A stretch of DNA of 64,000 nt, taken from Impatiens glandulifera (Eukaryota; Streptophyta; Magnoliopsida; Ericales; Balsaminaceae). The first letter of the stretch is position 1. Each line of letters starts with the position of its first letter. Made by a program: the position numbers and the translations under genes. A model generated the notes under the pieces. It saw only the letters and a list, made by a program, of their open reading frames with translations, did not search any database and had not been told where the DNA came from. The stretch lies in the NCBI RefSeq assembly GCF_907164915.1, contig NC_061866.1, positions 29,839,905 to 29,903,904 of the forward strand, written 5' to 3'. This document shows positions 32,612 to 44,056 of the stretch, in pieces.

Positions 32612-32755
32612 TTATCTCCTCTTCTAGCCTAGCGGTAACAAAATATGAATATTCTTAGCCTTCCTGAGGTCATGGGTTCGAGCCCTTCAGGTGATAAGTT
32701 ATGCGTCTAGTTAAAATGTTAAGTGTGTTTGCGAGCAATGTGCTTAATCCATCGT
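32612..32755 (+). repeat. SINE-like tRNA-derived unit 2
   Basis: A perfect pol III A box (TAGCCTAGCGGTAA, 32625-32638) and a B box (GGGTTCGAGCCC, 32674-32685) are present at about 50-base spacing. The tail GCGTCTAGTTAAAATGTTAAG matches unit 1. Confidence 0.75.
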
Positions 32756-32764
32756 CCCATTAAC

Positions 32765-32910
32765 CCTATCAATGTATTCTAGTGGTAAGAGTCGACTTAA
32801 GAGACCAAAAGGTGAAATATTCGATTCCATCTAAAAGCGCTTTGAGTTTAAGCGGGGGATAATGACTGTGAGGTGTCATAAAGTTCTACTTTAATTCCCC
32901 AAAAAATATT
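32765..32910 (+). repeat. SINE-like unit 3 (different subfamily)
   Basis: TTCTAGTGGTAAGAG (A box) and AATATTCGATTCC (B box) precede GGGGGATAATGACTGTGAGG. It ends in an A-rich CCCCAAAAAAT tail. It resembles the remnant at 16803. Confidence 0.65.
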
Positions 32911-34578
32911 TGATAGAGAAGAAGAAAATAAAAATGGATAACAATTGTCACCTTAATAAAAACAATCAATTGCCTCATTAAATAACTCAAACACTCAAAC
33001 ATCATTTCTCTCTCTTTCACATCCATCACATTACTTAATTCATTAACCAAAATACTAAAACACCATATATTTTAAATTATTATTTAATTTATTTAATTTA
33101 TATATATATATCAATATATTTTAAGTCTTTTTATCAAAAAAAACATCACATACTCAAAATAATCACCAAACATTATTTATCTCTCTCCAGATTATTCAAA
33201 TAACTCCAATACGAAAAAGCCCTAAATAACAATTAACCTTTGTTTTTTGAAAAGTAAAAATATATACATTTCACAAAAAAATGAAAAGAGATTATTTTTT
33301 TAAGCAAAACAAAGTACTCCATATATAATTAGTTGGTTTTGATAATATCATAAGTTGGATGACATAATCCTCTCTTTTAGCCTAGCGGCAAGAGGAGTAT
33401 ATTTTTAGCCTAGATGAGGCCGTATGTTCGAGATTGTCAGACGAAACGTAAAAGATGGATGTGAAAGACAAAAACATTGAAGCAGAACAATAAAGATAAA
33501 GACAAAATACAAATAAAATGGATACAGAAATCGATGCAGCTACAATACTCGATCTCAACTACAAGAGTCGGTGTTGACTACAAAAGTTGATGTCAATATC
33601 GAGACAAATGCTCTCTTGCACCAATTCTCTTTGTCTCTTAGTTCATTTGTTTTCACGTTTCTTTGTTCATCTCCCTAACAAATTTCATGATTTGTATCGC
33701 ATCATTTCACTTGAAATAGGATATTAAATATTGTAATGCAAAAAATTGACCATTCCTGAGAAGGGGTTTTTGATACTGGATTGCCGCGCCTTATAACTCA
33801 CCTTTCTTTTGAATCTCGAGTTAGACGAGAAATCAAAATGGTAGGATGCACTAGAGTGCATTTAAAAATGTTGACTAACTTTGACTTTTTTAGGTCACTA
33901 CCTAATTTATTTCTCGTGAAATTAGGAAAGAAAAACAATTTACGTGTTTAAACGCATTTTAGAGATTATGCTCTTGGTTCGGTGTTTGGTTACAAATGAA
34001 AAAGGGTTCTCGCGCTATGTCTCACATGCATGTTACATTGCAGTCTCTACTTCAAACTTTTGGACATTTAAAATAATATTATTTTATATTTTATTTGTTC
34101 AATCCTAGGGCATGCATCTAAAGGTAAATTTAAACCTAAAATGTGTCTAGTTTTGAATTATTATATTCCTAGGGTATGCATCTATCTATGTCATGTGTCC
34201 TAAATCTAAAATAAATTTTGTTAGTACCTGTGAACATACGTGGACTAGATAAAGGTGATAATGTTTTAAAGGTTAAAATTAGTCTAACGAATAAAATTCA
34301 ACGAGACTTGAAGGAATATATTTTTGTGTTTTTTGTTTATATATAAATAAACATTTTAAACTATTAAAAGGCATAATGATGATCATATATTTTATTATTA
34401 TTATTTTAGCATGTATATCACATAAATATTTATTAGTTTCTGTATTTTATTTCCTTCGTTTTTTAAACAAGTGAATAAAACTATAGATATATAAATGAGA
34501 AACATATAAAAAAAAATGAAAGAAATGGTCGGCTGATTTTACCAACGCCTGCCAAGTTCACACTTACCCAAGCTTGCA
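32911..34578. other. Intergenic DNA with one more SINE fragment
   Basis: A fourth SINE-like fragment lies at about 33370-33435 (TTTTAGCCTAGCGGCAAGAG and a B box TATGTTCGAGATT). A pair of CCTAGGG(C/T)ATGCATCTA words lies at 34107-34120 and 34171-34182. No gene is supported. Confidence 0.5.
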
Positions 34579-34587
34579 CAGTTTATA

Positions 34588-35475
34588 CAGATTAGATCTT
34601 TTGCTACCGAATGGAGTGTTCCCCTGTTGCGGATCAATCAAAACTTAACATTATTATTATATTAATAAATTAAAACTGGGTTGAAAGGAAGAGAGAACCC
34701 GGAACCCGTATTTTATTCCGAGTTCAGCAGAAATGGAAATGAGTGAAGCTTCCTTCGCTTCACTCCGTTTTACATGACCATTGAAGAGACAGTCTACACT
34801 ATTTATAAATTATGTTTATAAATTTATTTGTGATGTATTTAAATGATTAAATAATAATTCATATAATTTTATTTCTGATATATATAAAATAATAATTATG
34901 AATTAATATAATTTTATTTTAAGATTAGTTTAAAATAATAATCATAAATTATGTGATTTAAGATATTTAAATTAATTTTTATGAATGATTATAATTATAT
35001 GTTAAAATTATGATATATTCAAATGAATTTGTACAAATTATTTCATAATGTATATATTTAAATATTTAACATGCACAAATTTTTTATAATGTATTGAAAT
35101 ATATTTGACAAATTATTTAAAATTTTATATAATTATATAATTATATATTAAATATATACATATAAAAAAACATATTTTTAATTATTTTTGAAAGATATTT
35201 AAATAATTTTGTAAATATATTTAAATAATTTGTAAAACAAAAATATTTAATTTTTTTTGTAATATATTTAAATAAATTAAAATATTTTAAAATTAATTTT
35301 TAAGATATTTAAAAAATATATTTAAATTATTTTATATTGTATATAATTATATATTAAATATAAATGTTCATGTAAAACCACTAACACATTTATGTAAAAA
35401 CATTTATACGTTAATGTAAAAGCATTTATGCCTTCATGTAAGTCAGAAAAAGAATTACAAAAAACAAGCGCTACT
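34588..35475. repeat. Left terminal inverted repeat of the MULE
   Basis: It pairs with 38302-39282 in reverse orientation. The left arm lacks about 75 bases present in the right arm (38993-39071). The outer part is GC-richer; the inner part is AT-rich and merges into the first monomer. Confidence 0.85.
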
Positions 35476-37419
35476 TGCTTCACCTGGATAATTACAACGT
35501 TCAAATGTGTGAAACAAGCACTACCAGGTGAAACTTGCATCACTCAATATTTACAACGCTGATAGAAGTGAAGCAAATTCACTAGGTATTTATATTTGTT
35601 AGATATTTAAATTATTTTGTAAATATATTTAAATGAATTTGTAAAACAAAATATTCAATTTTTTGTAATATATTAAAATAAATTTGTAAAACAAAATATT
35701 TTAAAATTTATTTTTAAGATATTTAAAAAAAATATTTAAATTATTTTATATTTTATATAATTATATATTAAATAAATATAAATGTTTATGTAAAACCATT
35801 AACACATTTATGTAAAAATATTTATACGTTCATGTAAAAATATTTATGCCTTCATGTAAATCTGCAAAAAAAAACCAAAAAAACAAGCGCTATCAGGTGA
35901 AGCTTGTTTCACCTGGGTATTTACAACACTCAAATGAGTGAAACAAGCACTACCAAGTGAAGCTTGCTTCACTCAATATTTACAGCGCTGAAAGAAGTGA
36001 AGCAAACTTCACTTGATATTTATATTTGTAAGATATTTAAATTAATTTATTTAAATTATTTTATATGATTATATATTAAATATATATATAATAACATGTT
36101 AAAAAAAATTTGTAATATATTTAAATAAATTTGTAAAACAAAATATTTTTAAATTTATTTGTAAGTTATTTAAAAAAATTATTTAAATTATTTTATATTT
36201 TATATAATTATATATGAAATATATATAAATGTTCATGTAAAATCATTAACACATTTATGTAAAAATATTTATATTTTCATGTAAGAGCATTTATACTTTC
36301 ATTAAGTCTGCAAAAAAAGAAACACTACCAGGTGAAGCTTGCTTCACCTGGGGATTTACAACACTCAAATGAGTGAAACAAGCACTACCAGGTGAAGATT
36401 GCTTCACTCAATATTTACAGCGCTGATAGAAGTGAAACAAACTTTACTTGATATTAAATTTGTAAGATATTTAAATAAAATTACTTTAATTATTTTATAT
36501 GATTATATATTAAATATATATATATATAAAACAACATGTTCAAATTTTTTTTGTAATATATGTAAATAAATTTGTAAAACAAAATATTATAAAATTTATT
36601 TATAATATATTTTTTAAAAAAATATTTAAATTATTTTATATTTTATATAATTAAATATTAAATATATGTAAATGTTCATGTAAAACCACTAACACATTTA
36701 TGTAAAAACATTTATACGTTAATGTAAAAACATTTTTGTCTTCGTGTAAGTCTTTAAAAAATATAAAAAAAACAAGCGCTACCAGGTGAAGCTAGCTTCA
36801 CCTGGGTATTTACAGCGCTCAAATGAGTGAAACAAGCACTACCAGGTGAAGCTTGCTTCACTCAATATTTATAGCGCTGATAGGAGGGAAGCAAACTTCA
36901 CTTGATATTTACATTTGTAAGATATTTAAATTAATTTATTTAAATTATTTTATATTATTATATATTAAATAAATATATATATATATATATAACAATATGT
37001 TCAAATTTTTTTTAATATATTTAAATAAATTTGTAAAACAAAATATTTTTAAATTTATTTTTAAGATATTTAAAAAAATTTATTTAAATTATTTTATATA
37101 ACTATATATTGAATATATATATAAATGTTTATGTAAAACCACTAAAACATTTATGTAAAAATATTTATACGTTAATGTAAAAACATTTATGCCTTCATGT
37201 AAGTCTGCAAACGAATAAAAAAAACAAGCACTACCAGGTGAAACTTGCTTCACATGGGGATTTACAACTCTCAAATGAGTGAAACAAGCACTACCAGGTA
37301 AAGATTGCTTCACTCAATATTTACAGCGCGGATAGAAGTGAAGCAAACTGCACTTGATATTAAATTTGTAAGATATTTAAATGAATATACTTTAATTATT
37401 TTATATGATTATATATTAA

Positions 37420-37450
<31 letters not shown>

Positions 37451-38302
37451 GTTCAAAGTTTTTTTGTAATATATTTAAATAAATTTGTAAAAAAAATATT
37501 TTAAAATTTATTTGTAAGATATTTTTAAAAAAAATATTTAATTTATTTTATATTTTATATAATTATATATTAAATATATGTAAATGTTCATGTAAAACCA
37601 CTAACACATTTATGTAAAAACATTTATACGTTAATGTAAAAGTATTTATGTCTTTATGTAAGTCTGCAAAAAAAAAAAACAAGCGCTACCAAGTGAAGCT
37701 AGCTTCACCTGGGTATTTACAGCGCTCAAATGAGTGAAACAAGCACTACTAGGTGAAGCTTGCTTCACTCAATATTTACAGCGCTGATAGAAGTGAAGCA
37801 AACTTCACTTGATATTTACATTTGTAAGATATTTAAATTAATTTATTTTAATTATTTTATATGATTATATATTAAATATATATATATATATAACAATATG
37901 TTCAATTTTTTTAATATATTTAAATAAATTTGTTAAACAAAATATTTTTAATTTTATTTATAAGATATTTAAAAAAAATTATTTAAATTATTTTATATTT
38001 TATATAATTATATATTAAATATATATAAATGTTAATGTAAAATCATTAACATATTTATGTAAAAACATTTATATGTTCATGTAAAAGCATTTATGCCTTC
38101 ATGTAACTCTGCAAAATAATAAAAAAAACAAGCGCTACTAGGTGAAGCTAGCTTCACCTGGGTATTTACAACGCTCAAATGAGTGAAACAAGCACTACCA
38201 GGTGAAGCTTGCTTCACCCAATATTTACAGCACTGATAGAAGTGAAGTAAACTTCACTAGGTATTTAAAAAAAATAAAAACAAGCGCTACCAGGTGAAGT
38301 TT
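35340..38302. repeat. Tandem array of ~445-bp palindrome-bearing monomers
   Basis: Units begin near AACAAGCGCTACC at about 35463, 35883, 36320, 36772, 37223, 37679, 38127 and 38280 (the last incomplete). Each has two GGTGAAGC/GCTTCACC palindromes, GTAAAACCACTAACACATTTATG, and long AT-rich spacers. In the cleanest unit (36782-36805) CCAGGTGAAGCT is followed immediately by its exact reverse complement. Confidence 0.88.
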
Positions 38303-39282
38303 GTTTCACCTGATAGCGCTTGTTTTTTTTTTTATTCTTTTGCAGATTTACATGAAGGCATAAATGCTTTTACATGAACGTATAATTGTTTTTACATAAA
38401 TATGTTAGTGGTTTTACATGAATATTTATATATGTTTAATATATAATTATATACAATATAAAATAATTTAAATATATTTTTTAAATATCTTAAAAATAAA
38501 TTTTAAAATATTTTAATTTATTTAAATATATTACAAAAAAAATTAAATATTTTTGTTTTACAAATTCATTTAAATATATTTACAAAATAATTTAAATATC
38601 TTTTAAAAATAATTACAAATATGTTTTTATATGTATATATTTAATATATAATTATATAATTATATAAATTTTTAAATAATTTGTCAAAATATATTTCAAT
38701 ACATTATAAAGAAATCTGTGCATATTAAATATATAAATATATACATTATGAAATAATTTGTACAAATTCATTTGAATATATCACAATTATAACATATAAT
38801 TATAATCATTCATAAAAATTAATTTAAATATCTTAAATCACATAATTTATGATTATTATTTTAAATTATCTTTAAATAAAATTATATTAATTCATAATTA
38901 TTATTTTATATATATCAGAAATAAAATTATATGAATTATTATTTAATCATTTAAATACATCATAAATAAATTTATAAACATAATTTATAAATCAGAGTCA
39001 ATTGAAATTCGCTTCACTCAACAGTGAATATATATCAATCAGTTTTACATAGACAACTTTATGTAAAACAGTGTAGACTGTCTCTTCAATGGTCATATAA
39101 AACAGAGTGAAGCGAAGGAAGCTTCACTCATTTCCGTTTCTGCTGAACCCGGAATAAAATACGGGTTCCGGGTTCTCTTTCTTCCTTTCAACCCAGTTTT
39201 AATTTATTAATATAATAATAATGCTGAGTTTTGATTGGTCCGCAACAGGGGAACATCATTCGGTAGCAGAAGATCTGATCTG
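38302..39282. repeat. Right terminal inverted repeat of the MULE
   Basis: It is the reverse complement of the left arm plus the first monomer. The turning point AGGTGAAGTTT/GTTTCACCT is at about 38302. Confidence 0.85.
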
Positions 39283-39448
39283 CAGTTTATACTCTATACC
39301 TTCCTTATAGACTATCTGTATTTATTTTATATACGTATAATATATATATTTTTCTTATACTTGTTATTAAATATATATTATATATGCTTATATGTATATA
39401 TATATTTATATAGTAGTTTATTATCTTAAACATATTTAAATATATACA

Positions 39449-40780
39449 TATTGTTTTTTTTTGGAAAACGGTTAATATTATTTCATTAAAAATATCAAAA
39501 GTGAGAGGGTCAAAAATCATAACTAGACATACCCTAGCTATGATTAAATGATGACAATCAACATAACCTAAAGTATCTAATTAGTGTCATTCACACAACC
39601 TTACAACAAATGTTTCAAACTAAAAGATTACAATCAAAGCAGTTCATAATTATCCAAATTAGGATGTTTATTTCCATATAAGTCTACTGCGTCCTGTGGC
39701 CTTCTTCCCCTTCCCCTATCCCTTCCCCCATTCCTTCTCCTTGTGATGAAAGGAGATTGAATTGAAGAAGATGATGAAGCTTTCTTATTCTTATTGTGTA
39801 ATCTTTCTTTGAACAAATCCATGCTAATCTGATAGAAAATATTCTTTTTTAGGATTTTAGAATTCTTATCTTTGTTGTTCTCAACTTCAGTTTTAGGATT
39901 CTTATCTCTGCTTCTTTCAGCTTCATCTATCGTATTCTCTTCTTCAGCTTGATTATTCTGAGTATCCTCATATTTGGTTTCATGTATTACAGCTTGACTT
40001 GTTTGAGATTCAACTTACTTCATCTTCTTCATTTTCTGTTTCATTGCTACCTTTATTCTTTTCTTCAACAGAAACCCCCTTAACATATTTTCATCAATTT
40101 CATTGATTTCATCATTTTCAGAGTCCTCTTTAGTTTCTGTTTTTTCTCTTCCTCTTCATTTTTCTCTTTGTTTTTAAACTCCTCTGTTTATTTTTTTCTA
40201 TTTTTTTGCTTCTTAGCCTTTCAGTATCTTCTGCTATTCTTCCATAGCTTGAGCACATTCCGTGCTGACCTGTTAGAAAGTAATGCAAAATGCACACATG
40301 TCTGGTCTCCACTCATAAGTGATTCCCATGACATTATATTTTCCTTTCCTGTCGACCACTATCATATTATTCGGCAATGTGCTATGAGAATTCACCTCTA
40401 TGTTAATTCTAGCAAAGGATACATGCTATCCTCCTTTTATTATTGGGTCCATGTATAATGCTTTTCCAAATAACCCTACAAAATGACTAATGACTTCTTC
40501 TTTGTACATGTGTGTAGGGATATTCCAAAGCTTGAACAATATATGTGTTGTCTCCTTAAAGTTACTTAACAGGTTCAAATATTCAGACTATCTTTCCAAC
40601 TTCATGTAGTTGGATCTAATATATGTATGTTCATGTTCCAAAATTTTATCCAGATTCGACCCGTTCTTGAATTGAAGAAAGTAGAGATCATGGATATTTG
40701 CAGAGATCTTCTCCAACCCCTTTTCCGTCCACTGTTTCATTAAAGCTTCTTTAGTGATTGTGAATTATACTTTGTTTTTA
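39449..40780 (-). mobile_element. ORF1-only retroposon, copy 2 (decayed, 5'-truncated)
   Basis: Its plus-strand left end TTTTTTTTGGAAAACGGTTAATATTATTTCATT is the complement of the poly(A) end seen in the copies at 26053 and 42081. The minus strand encodes IVVDRKGKYNVMGITYEW (about 40340) and CAFC of the zinc knuckle. Lys/Glu-rich fragments and an Arg-rich piece (RRRNGGRDRGRGRR, about 39700) follow. Several stops and frame changes are present. Confidence 0.62.
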
Positions 40781-42080
40781 TTTATTTATATTCTAAGTGA
40801 AAATAACAAAATAAAATTGAATGTAAAGCACAAATGAAGCATAAAATTTTTTTACGGCGATGGATCTATCATCTATGTTGAGACCAGTTTAATTTGATTG
40901 GAGATATTTCAGTCACATGCCATCTCCAACTTAATCCCAAAATATATACAAGTGAAATAGATATTAGTAAACAACTATTAGCTGTTTTTTACTCGAATTC
41001 ACAAATAATTTTCATAAATAAATCAAGTAAACAATGAGGTTTTTAGTTATTAATGAATCTTTCATGACGATAGATCTAGTTCTGAATCATTAGAAAATGT
41101 AAAGAAAATGAAGAAAAGTAGTACATAACTTCAACGATTCATCGTATCACTAGTGAAACAAACAAAAATATATGCGGAAAAAACATGATTGTTCTCTTTA
41201 TCATTGTCTATGAGTTCGTCGTCCGAAGAAGAGAAGAAACCACTCATATGTTATTCATTATCTCGTGCTTCGTTCGAAAGTGAATAAGGAACTTATCTAC
41301 TGTCAAGTCGAGCCACAACTAAAACAACTGAAAGTGGAGAGAGGGCGCTTGATTCAGATCCCCTTTCTTCTCTTTTTCCTTCTATTTTATCCACCAATAT
41401 GGTAAAAAAAGAGAATCAAACATTAGAAATAAATGAAAGCCATACACATGGATGAAGTCCTAAGCCCATTTGAACATGTGATTTTTTTTCCTGTAAAATG
41501 AAACAACACAAACACACTAAATTATAAAATAAATATTCATTTTAAGTTTTTTTTAATTTGTTTAATTTATTTGTAAAATAAACCTAAAATATTAATTATA
41601 ATACTGAGTGCAAAATGTCTACATAGATATTAGAAATGGGTATTATCTACCATTAAGTTTAGGTCCATAAGGCTTTAGTTAATTGTCTCCAATACTTACA
41701 AGAAAGAAAACAATATACAATAAAGAGTTTGGTTTATAATTAAATATATTTGATTGTATTTTTAATTCTTTATTTACTGTATTTTTTTATTTTTACTATA
41801 TAAATATAATACAAATATAGTTTTATGAATAATCAAATAATAAAGATAAAAAGTTTCATATTTCAAACACTTTTATTTCTTTTGTTCTTCACGTTTATGT
41901 TGTTATTTTCATTTCCATGTCATAAATAACCATCACTTTTATTTCTTTTATCTACAGAGCTTGGTTGGAAGGTTAGGGTTTCTAGTTTACCCTGTTCTGT
42001 ATAATTAGGATTTCTGCTATACCATATTCTGTAATTGCTCTTCTCAATTGCTTTGTTGATTTGTTCTGCTCTTCATTAAA
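40781..42080. other. Intergenic DNA including the leader of the third ORF1-only element
   Basis: No gene is visible. From about 41955 the sequence (GGTTAGGGTTTCTAGTTTACC) is probably the 5' leader of the element whose ORF starts at 42081. The true 5' end is not defined. Confidence 0.4.
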
Positions 42081-43892
42081 ATGGGAAGAAAGAAAAATAA
42101 TAGGTATGGTGAAGTCAAAGAATTTGTAATGGAAGGTTTAAGGGAGGTGGGTGAAAAGAAAATTGATATGATTGCTGAAGAAATAATCTAGGAAAAACAG
42201 GAATGCAGCAAAGGTAAGGAACCAATTGCTGTTAAAAATTCTGAAGAAAATGCTGCAGGAAAACAGGGGAAGAAAGAAGTAATTTGGAATGTTGGTTATA
42301 ATGAAAGAGCCAACCTGTTTGGTCTTAAAAACCAAATTACCAAACTCCTAATGCAGCCTAAGAAAGGTAAAATCACAATAAGTGAAGAGAAAGCTCAGCA
42401 AATAACAGTCCAACTCAATATTCATTATCTCCAAGATTGGAATTTTCTAAAGAAAACAGAATATGAGAAAATAGTTAAATGGTCAGTTGATGCAATGAAG
42501 GAGCTGATGAAGGATCCCAAAACCAACACCTACACTATCAGGAGTAATTTAATATGGAAAGTCAACGAGGTATGGAAGAATAAAGCAGAAAAGAAATCTG
42601 AAGATCATGTCTACAAAGGAAAAATCAACTTGGGGAATATCCAAACAAAGGTAGAGGTACTCAACTCTCCTTTTGAATTCAAACTGCCTTTTAAAGTAGA
42701 AGAGAAATGTATTGAAGACTGAGAGTTTGTAGTGATTGGAAACTTTATTGGCAAAAATAGAGTATCATTCCCAACTACCAAAGAGGCTCTAATTAAACAG
42801 TGGGGAGAAAAGGGGCTTGAAAAAGTTTCTACAAATATACATGATATCTACTTCCTATAGTTCAAAAGGGGCTCAAATCTGAAAGAAATCTTGGAGAAAG
42901 GGCATACTTACATAGGATCAAATTGCATGAAGCTGGAAAAGTGGTAAAAAGAGATGAATCTACAAAGCAAACCAAAAGAAACAACCCAGATTTGGTTCAA
43001 GCTTTGGAACATTTCAGCCCACATGTACAATGCTGAAACAATTATTCATTTTGCAAGTACAATTGGGAAACCATTATATATGGACCCAATGACTTAAAGA
43101 GGAGAGCACTTGTCATCTTCTAGAACTATCATTGAAGTGCATCCTAGGAGTGTCCTGCCAATAAAAATGGCAGTTGTTGACAGAAAAGGAAAGCACAATG
43201 TCATGGAGATCTCTTATGAATGCAAACCAAAGAGGTGTGCTTTCTGTAATACTTTTCTGCACAATAAATGTGATAAAGCTAAAGAAAAAGAGCAGGAAAA
43301 CTAGAAAAGTCAGGAAGAAGAAAATAAAAAGAAGGAAATAGAGAAGGGCAAACTCAAAGATCAAACAGTTGTAGAAGAAAGAAAGAAGGATTCTGGGAAA
43401 AAGGAAAATAATAAAGGAAATAAAGTAAAAGGAATCAAGGTGAAGAGGAAAAGAAAATTTTCTGTAATGCAAAGGATCATGATGGAAATGGAAGATGAAC
43501 CTCAAGTTGTTGTTGAGGAAACTCAAGAGGAAGACACCCAAAATTTCAAAGCTAAAACATAGAATTCAAAAGCCGATAAAGAAGATTCCAAAACCGATGT
43601 GGAGTCTGAAGCTAAAGCCGAAGATAAGGAAGACAAAAACACAGAAATTCAAGTTGAAGATAACAAAGATAAAGTCCTGAAATTCTCAGAAACAATTCTT
43701 TCTATCAAATTAGAACGGGCTCGTACAAAGAGAGAATTCAAAATGAGAAACAACAATACTCATCATCCTCTTCAATACAATCTCCTTACATCGTTAGAGG
43801 AAGGGGAAGAAGATCTCTCAATGAAGATAGATGGCATTCAAAAATCCCAGGCTGAGATAGTTAGGTTTGAATGTAGTCTTTTCTGTTTGTAA
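42081..43892 (+). pseudogene. ORF1-type protein of retroposon copy 3, one frame with seven stops
   Basis: From ATG 42081 (MGRKKNNRYGEVKEF) the frame can be followed to TAA 43892, 604 codons. It is broken only by stops at 42189, 42720, 42858, 42945, 43095, 43302 and 43560, with no indel evident. Domains in order are a basic start and a helical region (IVKWSVDAMKELMKD). A DUF4283-like part follows (EFVVIGNFIGKNRVSF; IWFKLWNISAHMYNAE; KPLYMD), then a zinc-knuckle-like RCAFCNTFLHNKCDK, a Lys-rich segment and an acidic tail. Such proteins bind nucleic acid in plant LINEs. Copy 1 has Trp where this copy has TGA at 42720. Confidence 0.72.
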
Positions 43893-44056
43893 TCTTTGTT
43901 TTTTTTAGAATGTATGAATGCTACTAATTATTTTTTTAGGGTCTTTTGATTGTCATCCTTAATCATAGCTAGGGTTTGTCTAGCTTTGATTTATGACTCT
44001 CCCACTTTTGGGATTTTAATGAAATGGTTTTAACCGTTTTCCAGAAAAAATAATCA
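42081..44056 (+). mobile_element. ORF1-only retroposon, copy 3
   Basis: After the ORF a short 3' UTR ends TTAATGAAATGGTTTTAACCGTTTTCCAGAAAAAA at about 44056. The end is shared with the copies at 26053 and 39449. No RT or endonuclease is encoded. I could not define a target duplication. Confidence 0.65.

Larger units (their letters stand above)
34588..39282. mobile_element. Mutator-type (MULE) non-autonomous element with long inverted repeats and an internal tandem array
   Basis: CAGTTTATA occurs directly outside both ends (34579-34587 and 39283-39291), a 9-bp duplication typical of Mutator elements. The left end CAGATTAGATC and the right end GATCTGATCTG are inverted. The inverted similarity extends inward for about 0.9 kb on each side, including a GCTACCGAATG-GTTCCCCTG block and a GAGTGAAGCTTCC motif. 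Between the arms lie about seven tandem ~445-bp monomers. The fold-back centre is near 38302. No transposase ORF is present, so mobilisation would need a related autonomous element. Confidence 0.9.

Noticed and set aside
32625..32685. Functional tRNA gene
   Set aside because: A and B boxes are present, but no cloverleaf with matching acceptor stem can be drawn, and homologous units lie nearby; a SINE is the better explanation.
35322..37313. Repeated ~70-codon minus-strand ORFs containing PGSACFTHL
   Set aside because: They recur because they lie in the MULE tandem monomers. They have no promoter and no conservation beyond the DNA repeat.
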